Source of the DNA: an uncultured Bacilli bacterium
Lineage (GTDB): Bacteria; Bacillota_I; Bacilli_A; ML615J-28; CAG-313
NCBI GenBank assembly: GCA_947627685.1
Contig: CANQWZ010000037.1
Location: 1-12,482 of the forward strand
Direction: 5' to 3'
DNA length: 12,482 bases
In this document: positions 1-7,318 of the stretch, one piece after another
Layout of the letters: every line of letters starts with the position of its first letter
How positions within the stretch are numbered: the first letter of the stretch is position 1
The notes under the pieces: model-generated
Databases searched by the model: none
Told to the model about the DNA's origin: nothing
Seen by the model: the letters and a program-made list of their open reading frames with translations, nothing else
Position numbers and translations under genes: made by a program

Positions 1-262
1 CTTTATCATATCCTACAATACCATTTAAAACTTCAAAACATGTACCATCCCCGCCACATGCAAAAACATTAATCCAGCTATCTTTGTTTTCTTCGCAAAG
101 CGTTTTAGCTATTATTTTTGCATCAGCTGGTGCTGATGTTATTTTTAGAATAAATTCATGTTGCATCTTTATAGCAGGATCTATTTTAGCAAGTAATGCT
201 TCTATTTTGGCTAAACCTTTACCATCTCCTGCTATGGGATTGATAATAAAATAATTTTTCAT
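1..262 (-). CDS. Diacylglycerol/lipid kinase family protein, N-terminal part (cut by window edge)
   Basis: The first 87 residues of a protein that runs off the left edge. The start MKNYFIINPIAG carries the NPxAG motif (N8, P9, A11, G12), and GGDGT lies at residues 70-74. Together these are the nucleotide-binding signature of the diacylglycerol kinase catalytic domain family (DgkB, YegS, sphingosine-kinase-like). Members phosphorylate diacylglycerol or related lipids on the inner membrane face, which recycles lipid headgroup by-products. The ATG at 262-260 follows an AAAAGGA ribosome site. It begins 14 bases after the stop of the aldo/keto reductase gene upstream, so the two are probably co-transcribed. 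The frame was read directly from the sequence. The exact lipid substrate cannot be told from this fragment; the family call is firm. Confidence 0.9.
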   Translation of the reverse strand, partial: MKNYFIINPIAGDGKGLAKIEALLAKIDPAIKMQHEFILKITSAPADAKIIAKTLCEENKDSWINVFACGGDGTCFEVLNGIVGYDK

Positions 263-276
263 AATGTTAATCCTTT

Positions 277-1401
277 TTATTTTATAAGTTTAATATCAAC
301 CATTAATTTTGCAAAATCATTACGAATAGCTAAATGTTGAGGACAAGCAAGTTCACATTTACCACATTTAATACAATTGGTAATAAAAGTTTCATTTTCT
401 ATTTGTTGATTTACTTTGCGCAAAAAAGTATCCTTATTATCATAAACACCATATTCATTCCATATAGCAAAATTGCCAGGAATATTAACACCCTTAGGAC
501 ATGGCATACAATATCTACATCCTGTACAACCATTTTTAATACGAGCTTGCATTTGTTTTACTACTTCTTCAAGAGCTTTAATTTCACTAGGTGCAAGAGC
601 TTGATAATTATTAAAGGTTTTTAAATTATCAACTACTTGTTCCATATTTGACATACCACTAAGTATAACTTTAACATTATCAAAACTAGCAACATAACGC
701 AAAGCAAAGGATGCATCAGACTCATTACCTGTTCTTGGTAAAAGTTTGCTTACGGGCGCTGGTAATTTAGCAAGCAAGCCTCCTTTAACTGGTTCCATAA
801 CAATAAGGGGAATTTGTTTTTCTTTAGCAAGTTGATAACCTTTGATACCTGCTTGTTCTAAAGTATCCATATAATTGAACTGAATTTGACAAAAGTCCCA
901 ATTATGATACGAAAGGATTTCCGAAAAAACTTCATATGAATCATGAAAAGAAAAGCCTAAGTATTTAATTTTACCTTTTCTTTTTAATTCTTCACAAATA
1001 TCAATAATTCCTAAACGTTTAGCTAATAAGAAACGTTCTTTATTCATAGCATGTAATAAATAAAAGTCGATATATTCAACTCCTAATCTTGTTAATTGTT
1101 CATTAAAAATATTAATGACATCGGATGATTCATTAACTTTCCACATTGGTAATTTGGTTGCTAAAAAATAAGAAGTTCTTGGGTATTTAGCAAGTACTTT
1201 ACCAACAAATGGTTCAGAATCACCATTATGATAAGGATATGCGGTATCAATATAATTAACACCAGCCTTAATAGCCTCATCAAGCATTTTTTCAGCTAAT
1301 ACTTCATCAATTTTTCCATCGGCTTTAGTTGGAAAGCGCATAGTCCCAAAGCCTAAAAGGGAAGTTTCAATATTTAATTTTGTAAATTTTCGATAAATCA
1401 T
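277..1401 (-). CDS. Aldo/keto reductase with C-terminal 2x[4Fe-4S] ferredoxin domain
   Basis: A 374-residue protein. Residues 1-270 form the aldo/keto reductase barrel, with the usual catalytic tetrad visible as D52, Y57, K83 and H117. Residues 290-356 carry two cysteine clusters, C292/C295/C298/C301 and C343/C346/C349/C353, of the type that binds two [4Fe-4S] clusters. This architecture is the COG1453 group found mainly in anaerobes. Its members are thought to link carbonyl/alcohol redox chemistry to low-potential electron carriers instead of, or as well as, NADPH, but their substrates are mostly unknown. No signal peptide is present, so the protein is cytoplasmic. The ATG is preceded by AGGTGG and an extended -10 promoter. 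The gene heads a short minus-strand unit with the lipid kinase gene. The family call is firm; the substrate is unknown. Confidence 0.92.
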   Translation of the reverse strand: MIYRKFTKLNIETSLLGFGTMRFPTKADGKIDEVLAEKMLDEAIKAGVNYIDTAYPYHNGDSEPFVGKVLAKYPRTSYFLATKLPMWKVNESSDVINIFNEQLTRLGVEYIDFYLLHAMNKERFLLAKRLGIIDICEELKRKGKIKYLGFSFHDSYEVFSEILSYHNWDFCQIQFNYMDTLEQAGIKGYQLAKEKQIPLIVMEPVKGGLLAKLPAPVSKLLPRTGNESDASFALRYVASFDNVKVILSGMSNMEQVVDNLKTFNNYQALAPSEIKALEEVVKQMQARIKNGCTGCRYCMPCPKGVNIPGNFAIWNEYGVYDNKDTFLRKVNQQIENETFITNCIKCGKCELACPQHLAIRNDFAKLMVDIKLIK

Positions 1402-1424
1402 AACATACCACCTATATAACTTTT

Positions 1425-1433
1425 ATTATATCA
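1425..1433 (-). promoter_or_regulatory. Extended -10 promoter for the aldo/keto reductase unit
   Basis: Read on the minus strand, these bases are TGATATAAT, a perfect TATAAT with the TGn extension. They lie 24 bases before the ATG at 1401. A -35-like TTTTGA sits about 17 bases further upstream (1448-1453) and is weak. The site faces away from the asnA promoter at 1491-1499, so the two promoters diverge within one 123-base gap. Confidence 0.65.
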
Positions 1434-1490
1434 TATCAACTTTTTTTTCAAAAAAACAATGCACTAATTAAACATAATTTAACAAAATTA

Positions 1491-1499
1491 TGCTATAAT
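1491..1499 (+). promoter_or_regulatory. Extended -10 promoter for asnA
   Basis: TGCTATAAT is a consensus TATAAT with the TGn extension, 26 bases before the TTG start. No good -35 hexamer is seen at the expected spacing, which fits an extended -10 type promoter. The leader would be about 20 bases long, too short for a T-box or riboswitch, so regulation, if any, must act at or upstream of the promoter. Confidence 0.65.
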
Positions 1500-1509
1500 A
1501 TTTCTAAAA

Positions 1510-1515
1510 AAGGAG
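1510..1515 (+). promoter_or_regulatory. Ribosome binding site that fixes the TTG start of asnA
   Basis: AAGGAG lies 9 bases before the TTG at 1525. A nearer TTG at 1518 is followed at once by TAA, and the first in-frame ATG is 31 codons into the protein, inside conserved sequence. The ribosome site therefore supports TTG at 1525 as the true start. Confidence 0.75.
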
Positions 1516-1524
1516 TGTTGTAAC

Positions 1525-2514
1525 TTGTGTAAATATCAAACTAAATTAAATTTATTAGAAACGGAAATTGCCATTAAATTTATTAAAGATAACTTTGAAC
1601 GTGACTTTAGTGAAGCAATGAATTTAACGAGAGTTTCGGCCCCTCTTGTCGTAAGACCTGAAACCGGCCTTAATGATAATCTTAATGGGTATGAAAGACC
1701 TGTTAATTTTGATGTTCTTAATTTACATAAAGAGGTGGAAATTGTTCAATCTTTAGCTAAATGGAAAAGAATGGCCCTTGCTAAATATAATTTTAAAGTT
1801 GGAAGTGGCTTATATACTGATATGAATGCCATTAGACGTGATGAAGAAATGGATAATTTACATTCCATCTATGTTGATCAGTGGGATTGGGAAAAAATTA
1901 TCACTAGAGAAAATCGTAATTTTACTTTTTTGAAAGAAACCGTACGTAAAATTTATAGTGTTATTAAACTTTTAAGTTATAAAGTAGCTAATCGTTATCC
2001 AAGTCTTGCTACTGAACTTCCAAATGACATCTTCTTTATATCAACTTCTGACCTAGAACAAATGTATCCTACCTTGGATCGCAAAGCTAGGGAAGATGCA
2101 ATCACTAAAATTCATAAAGCGGTTTTTATTTATCAAATTGGTTGGGACCTAAGTGATGGTATGCCTCATGATGGTCGTGCTGCCGATTATGATGATTGGC
2201 AATTAAATGGTGATATTATTTTATGGTATGATGTTTTAGAGCATGCTTTTGAAATTTCCTCAATGGGTATTAGAGTTGATGAAAAATCAATTGTTGAACA
2301 ATTAAAAAAACGTGGCGAAGAAAATAAACTTACTAATCCTTATGTTCAAGATGTCATCAATCAAAAATTGCCTCTTACGATTGGCGGTGGAATTGGCCAA
2401 TCACGCCTTTGTATGTTCTTTTTAAAGAAAAAACATATTGGTGAAGTTCAAGCTTCCATTTGGGATGAAGAATATTTAAAGGCTTTAGCAAAAGAAAATA
2501 TTCATCTATTATAA
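1525..2514 (+). CDS. asnA: Aspartate--ammonia ligase (asparagine synthetase A)
   Basis: A 329-residue protein, almost the same length as E. coli AsnA (330), and similar throughout. It makes asparagine from aspartate, ammonia and ATP (giving AMP and PPi) in the cytoplasm. It has the class II aminoacyl-tRNA-synthetase-like fold. Family motifs visible in order are SLAKWKR (76-82), RRDE (104-107), YVDQWDWE (116-123), DGRAADYDDW (216-225), SSMGIR (245-250) and the ATP-site motif GGGIGQSRL (287-295). The start is a rare TTG with a good AAGGAG site, and the alignment with the family N-terminus supports it. The next gene begins 4 bases after the stop, so the two form an operon. Use of free ammonia, with no glutaminase domain, suggests the cell sees plentiful ammonia, as in the gut. 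Identity is firm. Confidence 0.97.
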   Translation: MCKYQTKLNLLETEIAIKFIKDNFERDFSEAMNLTRVSAPLVVRPETGLNDNLNGYERPVNFDVLNLHKEVEIVQSLAKWKRMALAKYNFKVGSGLYTDMNAIRRDEEMDNLHSIYVDQWDWEKIITRENRNFTFLKETVRKIYSVIKLLSYKVANRYPSLATELPNDIFFISTSDLEQMYPTLDRKAREDAITKIHKAVFIYQIGWDLSDGMPHDGRAADYDDWQLNGDIILWYDVLEHAFEISSMGIRVDEKSIVEQLKKRGEENKLTNPYVQDVINQKLPLTIGGGIGQSRLCMFFLKKKHIGEVQASIWDEEYLKALAKENIHLL

Positions 2515-2518
2515 CCTT

Positions 2519-3694
2519 ATGCAAAAACTAATTGTCAAACTATTTATTAAAGATTATCAAAATGTTAATGACCCTAAAGTGCGGACCAAATATGGTACCA
2601 CTGCTAGCATTATCGGTATTATTAGTAATGCTATACTTTGCCTTATCAAAATCATCCTAGGCATACTAAGTGCTAGTTTAGCAATTATCGCTGATGGGAT
2701 TAATAATCTAACTGATGTTTTTTCATCCTTTTTTAGCTTATTTGGTTTTAAAATTGCTAGTAGTCCCGCTGATAAAAAACATCCTTTCGGTCATGAACGC
2801 TTCGAATATATCATTGGCTTAATTATTTCCTTTTTAATTTTAATAATTGGCTTTAACATTGGTAAAGAAGCAATCATGAAATTAATTAGTAATGACTTTT
2901 TATTTGATGTATCCTTTTATACAATTATCATAATGGTTATTTCCATCATCATAAAAATATGGCAGGCGCTTTTTTATTACAAAATGGCAAAGGCTATTAA
3001 CTCAAAAGCCCTTTATGCCTCTTTTAAAGATAGCCTAATTGATAGTATTTCCACTAGTACCATTATTTTAGGTTTAATTATTGTCAAGTTTACTAATTGG
3101 TATCAAATAGATGGCATATTAGGAATAATTGTGGCCCTTTTTATTTTAATAAATGGTATTAAACTTACCATCGAAACTAGTAGCTTGCTCATTGGTACCA
3201 AGCCATCAAAAGATGAAACAAATAAAATTATTCAAACAATCTTAAGTTATGAAAAAATTATTGGTCTTCATGATTTAATTGTCCACCATTATGGTCAAAC
3301 AACAACGTTTGCGACTGTTCATGTTGAACTGCCTTCAAGCACTTCTTTAGTTGAAGCCCATAATTATATTGATGAAATCGAAAGAAATTTCATCAATAAT
3401 TATAATATCAATTTGACTATCCATATCGATCCAATTGAAATAAACAATCCTAAAACCGATGAATTAAAAAAAATGGTTAACGCTATTATTCAAGATCTTA
3501 GCCCTAATTTAAGTTTTCACGATTTTAGAGTTATTTACACCAATACTTATACCAAAATTTTGTTTGATTTAGTTGTACCAAATAAATTTTGTTATAATAA
3601 AACCGATTTAACCAATATCATTACGACTGAAATTAACAAAATTGATCCTAGTTATCAAGTTGTTATGCAAATTGAACAAGCATATATTGAATAA
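2519..3694 (+). CDS. Cation diffusion facilitator efflux transporter, Mn-type signature
   Basis: A 391-residue CDF family exporter that exchanges divalent metal for protons across the cytoplasmic membrane. The N-terminal half (about 25-225) contains six hydrophobic segments and the family motifs, including PADKKHPFGHERFE (83-96). Aligned to E. coli FieF, the transport-site residues are N62 and D66 in helix 2 and D171 and D175 in helix 5. This replaces the zinc/iron type D-D/H-D by N-D/D-D, a pattern reported for manganese exporters such as MntE, so manganese is the best guess. The cytoplasmic tail (about 230-391) is longer than FieF's and looks like two ferredoxin-like dimerisation subdomains in a row. 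No Shine-Dalgarno is visible, and the ATG lies 4 bases past the asnA stop, so translation probably depends on coupling. Family is firm; metal is inferred. Confidence 0.9.
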   Translation: MQKLIVKLFIKDYQNVNDPKVRTKYGTTASIIGIISNAILCLIKIILGILSASLAIIADGINNLTDVFSSFFSLFGFKIASSPADKKHPFGHERFEYIIGLIISFLILIIGFNIGKEAIMKLISNDFLFDVSFYTIIIMVISIIIKIWQALFYYKMAKAINSKALYASFKDSLIDSISTSTIILGLIIVKFTNWYQIDGILGIIVALFILINGIKLTIETSSLLIGTKPSKDETNKIIQTILSYEKIIGLHDLIVHHYGQTTTFATVHVELPSSTSLVEAHNYIDEIERNFINNYNINLTIHIDPIEINNPKTDELKKMVNAIIQDLSPNLSFHDFRVIYTNTYTKILFDLVVPNKFCYNKTDLTNIITTEINKIDPSYQVVMQIEQAYIE

Positions 3695-3730
3695 AAAATA
3701 GTTAAAGTTTTACCTTTAACTATTTTTTTT
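3693..3730. terminator. Bidirectional hairpin terminator between convergent genes
   Basis: A stem of up to 15 perfect base pairs (3693-3707 with 3714-3728) around a 6-base loop, flanked by an A-run on the left and a T-run on the right. It can therefore terminate in both directions. It closes the asnA/CDF operon on the plus strand and the pullulanase operon on the minus strand. It begins within the CDF stop codon. Confidence 0.9.
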
Positions 3731-3743
3731 CTTATGTAATTTT

Positions 3744-5789
3744 TTATTTTTTAAAAACATAAATGCCTGGTGCATTAAAATTAAATACTTGTACTTCTAT
3801 ATTAACTATTTTTTCACCATCATAAATAAGGGTTGTCCCCGGAGCGAAATATTTATCAATATTTTCATAACGATTAGTAATAAAAATTTGATAAACTTCA
3901 TATTGGCTAGTATAAACACGAATAGCAAAAAGGTTGCTGCTTTCTTCAAGTTTAAAGCGTTTTTTAATATCTACTTTACTACTAAGTTTATTAATCATCA
4001 AACTTCTTCTTAAGGTGATTAAATCTTGCAAAGTTTTAGTTAAATTATTTTTAACTACCCAGTTAATGCCATTTACTTCATCATCTAAATTATAAGAATT
4101 ATCAATTAGTTTTTTGCTACGTAATAGTTCTGTCCCCGCATGTAAAAACGGAATGCCACATGATAAAACAACTAGTCCCATAGCAAGCCTTATTACATCT
4201 AGATACATCTTATCAGTAGTATACATACTTGAAAGGCATAACCAATCATATAAAGTATAATTATCATGACATTCTACATAATTAATACTTTGACTTGCGC
4301 TATCAAACTCCTTATCAAAGTAAGAAAAGCCAGTAAGCAATTTAAATAAACTATCATGAGTTAGGGGCATTCCTTTTAAATAACCTAAAATATCGTTACT
4401 ACCTCTAATCATATTACGGAAATAATCATTGAAAAAAGCATAAGGTAATAGTTTTTTCGCATTATTAATATTAGCTTTTTTATCTTCCCTTAACATTACA
4501 TCCATTTGCCAACCTTCACCATAAACCATTAAACAAGGATTATGTTTTTTTAACTTAGTATATGCTTCATTCATCGTATCAATATCTATTAGGCCCATTA
4601 AATCAAAACGAAATCCGTCAATTTGATAAAAGGATTGTAAAAATAAAAGGGAATCAATGATTAACTTTCTTATCATTAAATGATCAGTTTTTAAATCATT
4701 ACCACACCAAGAGCTATTAGTCAAATATCCCTTTTCATCAGTACGAAAAGTATAACCTGGTACTAATTTTTCAAAAGGAAACCAGTTGTTATCAAAAACA
4801 TGATTATATACAACATCTAAATTTACACCTAAGTTTAGACTATGAATAGTATCAATTAGTTTTTTTAATTCATTAATTCTCGTATATGGATTATTGGCAT
4901 CTGTAGCAAAATAACCACTTGGTACCATATATTGCATAGGATTATAGCCCCAATTATATTTGAAATCTTTATTAGTGCTATCCTTTATATTTTCATCCAC
5001 ACCACCAAAAGTCAAAACAGGTAGTAATTGTAAATGCGTAATACCAAGTTTTTTCAAATATCCCAACCCGTAAATGGTGTTTTTAGTATTAGTTAATGCC
5101 TCATATGTACCAACGTTTTTTATGTCCAGTTTAGAAGTTGCATCACGAACATTAATTTCATATATAATGGTATTAGGATAACTAAAATCTTTATCAAAAT
5201 AATAGCCATATTGCATTTTATAAGTATCATTTAAATCAATAACATAATTTTCTTTATTATTAGCATCACTTGCTATCGCAAAAGGATCTAAAGTCTCAAT
5301 AAAGGTCGTATTTATTCTAAATAAATAATGATATGCCTTGCCATTTAAATTGCCTAAAATAGTTATTTCCCACATTCCATGATGGCTATATGTAAGTTCA
5401 TAAGGCTTGTTATCGACAACAATTTTTACTTCTTTGGCAACAGGTGTCCAAAGACGAAAAGTAGTTTTATCCCTTTCATAATGATGACCTAGCCAATCAT
5501 TAAAATAATATTTTTGATCAAAAAGCTTTGATCTAGTGATTTTACCTAGTAAAAGGGGGGCTTTTCCAACTTTTGCAATTTCAATAGTAATATCATTAAA
5601 AGGTTCAATTTCTAAATCACTATGTAAATATAAATGCAATTCCTCATTAATCATTTCATATGACTGTAAAGTAAGTAAAATTGTTTGATCTTTATTTAAA
5701 GCATGGATTAGCGTATTTTCTATTACTAAATTATTACTTGGCATAATAATTTTTATGTCATGAAAATCTTCTAAATATGCCTTAAACAT
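3744..5789 (-). CDS. pulA: Type I pullulanase (glycogen/starch debranching enzyme)
   Basis: A 681-residue GH13 enzyme that cleaves alpha-1,6 branch points of pullulan, limit dextrins or glycogen. An N-terminal beta domain (1-95) is followed by a CBM48-like domain (about 100-190), the catalytic barrel (about 205-600) and a C-terminal beta domain. The type I signature appears as YNWGYNP (278-284), with Asn where Asp is usual. Other sites are DVVYNH (325-330), the nucleophile D396 in GFRFD, the acid/base E425 in GEGW and the transition-state D509 in CHDN. There is no signal peptide, so it should act in the cytoplasm on stored glycogen or imported maltodextrins, like B. subtilis AmyX. AGGAGG (5798-5803) lies 8 bases before the ATG. 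The upstream surface-protein gene ends 15 bases away, so it is probably the last gene of the LytTR operon. Confidence 0.95.
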   Translation of the reverse strand: MFKAYLEDFHDIKIIMPSNNLVIENTLIHALNKDQTILLTLQSYEMINEELHLYLHSDLEIEPFNDITIEIAKVGKAPLLLGKITRSKLFDQKYYFNDWLGHHYERDKTTFRLWTPVAKEVKIVVDNKPYELTYSHHGMWEITILGNLNGKAYHYLFRINTTFIETLDPFAIASDANNKENYVIDLNDTYKMQYGYYFDKDFSYPNTIIYEINVRDATSKLDIKNVGTYEALTNTKNTIYGLGYLKKLGITHLQLLPVLTFGGVDENIKDSTNKDFKYNWGYNPMQYMVPSGYFATDANNPYTRINELKKLIDTIHSLNLGVNLDVVYNHVFDNNWFPFEKLVPGYTFRTDEKGYLTNSSWCGNDLKTDHLMIRKLIIDSLLFLQSFYQIDGFRFDLMGLIDIDTMNEAYTKLKKHNPCLMVYGEGWQMDVMLREDKKANINNAKKLLPYAFFNDYFRNMIRGSNDILGYLKGMPLTHDSLFKLLTGFSYFDKEFDSASQSINYVECHDNYTLYDWLCLSSMYTTDKMYLDVIRLAMGLVVLSCGIPFLHAGTELLRSKKLIDNSYNLDDEVNGINWVVKNNLTKTLQDLITLRRSLMINKLSSKVDIKKRFKLEESSNLFAIRVYTSQYEVYQIFITNRYENIDKYFAPGTTLIYDGEKIVNIEVQVFNFNAPGIYVFKK

Positions 5790-5804
5790 TAATAAAACCT
5801 CCTT

Positions 5805-6353
5805 TTATTCGTTATCTTTACCTACGTAGCCTTTTTTACTATTTTCAATAATGACAAATGTACCAATAACAACACAAATGGTTGTTAAAAGTCCTAAAAC
5901 AACAGATATTCCCCAACCAACTTCTTCTTTTAGCCATTTACCTGCGGGAATATACAAAACCTTTTGATGGCTTGTATCAAGACCAATTTCTTCTTCAATT
6001 TGATAATCAATTATTAATTCAAGCATACCAACTTGCCAATTTTCTAGTTGGTAATCAAAATTATACGTACCTTCATCATTAGATTCCGTAGTTAGCGTTA
6101 CTTGATCTTTACCTGGAATTTTCGCAGATATTTTATTGACAATAATTTTTTGATCGGTTTCCCAGTACAAATGCAAAATAACTTTTAACTCGCCTTTAAC
6201 TCTTTTTTTACTAACGCTAAATTCAAAATTTTCAAACTTTACATCATTATCTACATCATCAATCGTAGTAGCCGAAACGCTAGTTCTTGCTATTGATAAG
6301 ATTGTTATTAATATTATAACCAACAATAACCAAATTTTGTGACCTTTTTTCAT
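5805..6353 (-). CDS. Secreted single-pass membrane protein of unknown family, coupled to the DUF3021-like gene
   Basis: I do not recognise a family. The 182 residues show an N-terminal signal peptide (KK then a hydrophobic stretch 8-22, probable cleavage after SVSA at 28) and an outside domain of about 115 residues. That domain is rich in alternating hydrophobic/polar strands, which suggests a beta-sandwich. One membrane span follows (about 145-169) with a short cytoplasmic tail, KKGYVGKDNE. There are no cysteines in the outside domain and no sortase or lipobox motif. The ATG overlaps the TGA of the upstream membrane protein gene (ATGA), with AAGGAG upstream, which implies translational coupling and often a shared complex. 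A role as sensor or ligand-binding partner of the LytTR/DUF3021 pair is my inference only. Confidence 0.8.
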   Translation of the reverse strand: MKKGHKIWLLLVIILITILSIARTSVSATTIDDVDNDVKFENFEFSVSKKRVKGELKVILHLYWETDQKIIVNKISAKIPGKDQVTLTTESNDEGTYNFDYQLENWQVGMLELIIDYQIEEEIGLDTSHQKVLYIPAGKWLKEEVGWGISVVLGLLTTICVVIGTFVIIENSKKGYVGKDNE

Positions 6354-6799
6354 TTACGATCACGCTCCTTAAAGTGCTTTAAATTATTATTTAATGAGCG
6401 ATCTATCATCTTTGATCTAATTACAAAGAAAATAATAATGAAGATTAGTCCTAAAACTAAGAAAATAGTAGTCGCAACAAATAATTTATAATTATGCGTA
6501 ACATCATAAACAAAAACAACAAAATAACCTATTAATAAAACGACTAAGGCTAAAATAGTATAAACCATTATTACTTGTAAAACGATAGAAATATTATTTA
6601 TTCTAAGTAGTAGTAATAAAAGAATACTAACAATTAGAGAAACGCCACCAATAATTAATAAATCAATGGATGAAATAAAATCCTTATAAACATATTCGTT
6701 AATAGTTGCGAAAATTATAGTCATTAAGGTAAAAATAGTAACAAACATTACTAAAAAATTGGTTAAATGTTTTACAAATAGCTTTTTTTCTTTATCCAT
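6350..6799 (-). CDS. DUF3021-like four-helix membrane protein, partner of the LytTR regulator
   Basis: 149 residues with four membrane spans (about 12-33, 44-66, 73-98, 106-128) and a basic cytoplasmic tail. Size, topology and position directly after a stand-alone LytTR gene match DUF3021 proteins. In LytTR regulatory systems of streptococci (HdrRM, BrsRM), the small membrane protein holds the LytTR regulator inactive. The frame is open up to 6850, but the ATG at 6799 is the likely start: AGGAGG (6806-6811) lies just before it, the regulator's stop is 10 bases upstream, and the extra 17 residues would lack any ribosome site. The gene overlaps the next one by 4 bases. Domain membership rests on topology and context rather than a strong motif. 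Confidence 0.72.
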   Translation of the reverse strand: MDKEKKLFVKHLTNFLVMFVTIFTLMTIIFATINEYVYKDFISSIDLLIIGGVSLIVSILLLLLLRINNISIVLQVIMVYTILALVVLLIGYFVVFVYDVTHNYKLFVATTIFLVLGLIFIIIFFVIRSKMIDRSLNNNLKHFKERDRK

Positions 6800-6805
6800 A
6801 ATTTT

Positions 6806-6811
6806 CCTCCT
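6806..6811 (-). promoter_or_regulatory. Ribosome binding site fixing the start of the DUF3021-like gene
   Basis: On the minus strand this is a perfect AGGAGG, 6 bases before the ATG at 6799 and overlapping the stop codon of the LytTR gene. It decides against the longer open frame that begins at 6850. Confidence 0.8.
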
Positions 6812-7247
6812 ATTCACTAAGTTTCTTTTTAAAATCACGTGCATAAACACGCGTAATGATCATTTTTTCTTGGTTTACTAAAAAAGCACTAATACGACCA
6901 TTAACAAGGGTACTAACTTTTTCAATTTTATTGATATTTAGAATAACCGTTCGCGATACTTGGATAAAAGAGGTTTTCACTAACATGTCTACTAATTCTT
7001 GTAGTTTATAACCTACTTCGTAAACTTCTTTTTCAACATAAGCAAAAACTTTATTATCAACGGCTTCAAAATAATAAATATCATCTAGATTTAGAACATA
7101 ATGTTCACCATTTAATTTACCATTAATCGTAATATAACTAGTTTTGATAAAATCACTAATACGATTAATTTTATAATCTATTTTTTGACATTTTATCAGT
7201 ATTTGGGTTTCTTCTAAATCATCAATTTCATAAATTTCCAATTTCAT
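6810..7247 (-). CDS. Stand-alone LytTR-type DNA-binding transcriptional regulator
   Basis: 145 residues. The C-terminal part (about 45-143) is a LytTR DNA-binding domain, recognisable by DDIYYFEAVDNKVFAY (55-70), the F-x-Q-V-S-R-T-x-I-L-N-I-N-K-I helix/strand core (94-108) and the closing VNGRISAFL...YARDFKKKL. The N-terminal 40 residues are too short for a receiver domain and carry no phospho-acceptor pattern, so this is not a classical response regulator. Proteins of this layout act with a DUF3021-type membrane partner, which is the next gene. Such regulators usually activate their own operon, possibly including the surface protein and pullulanase downstream. TGAGGT precedes the ATG. An 11-bp inverted repeat lies 19 bases upstream of the start. 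Confidence 0.92.
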   Translation of the reverse strand: MKLEIYEIDDLEETQILIKCQKIDYKINRISDFIKTSYITINGKLNGEHYVLNLDDIYYFEAVDNKVFAYVEKEVYEVGYKLQELVDMLVKTSFIQVSRTVILNINKIEKVSTLVNGRISAFLVNQEKMIITRVYARDFKKKLSE

Positions 7248-7265
7248 AAACTTTACCTCAGTATT

Positions 7266-7299
7266 TAATAGTTTATCTTAAAAGCTAAATAAACTATTA
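7266..7299. repeat. 11-bp perfect inverted repeat upstream of the LytTR gene
   Basis: TAATAGTTTAT at 7266-7276 is repeated in reverse complement at 7289-7299, with a 12-base spacer. It fills half of the 71-base gap between the DUF308 gene and the LytTR gene, and ends just before the ribosome site. There is no T-run on either side, so it is not a normal terminator. Each arm contains ATAGTTTAT, 8 of 9 matches to the LytTR half-site consensus as I recall it, but the arms are inverted rather than direct repeats. It may be an operator or an mRNA hairpin. Confidence 0.5.
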
Positions 7300-7318
7300 T
7301 TATGGTTAGTAAATTTTT

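Noticed and set aside
334..624. Plus-strand open frame opposite the aldo/keto reductase gene (also 3789-4013, 5882-6082, 8762-8956, 9285-9539, 10912-11115, 11815-12225)
   Set aside because: These are antisense shadows of well-supported genes, with no recognisable domains or ribosome sites.
1441..1448. T-run as a possible terminator in the divergent gap
   Set aside because: No stem precedes it on either strand, and it lies between two divergent promoters.
6800..6850. Longer start of the DUF3021-like protein
   Set aside because: It would overlap the LytTR gene by 41 bases without a ribosome site, whereas AGGAGG sits just before the ATG at 6799.
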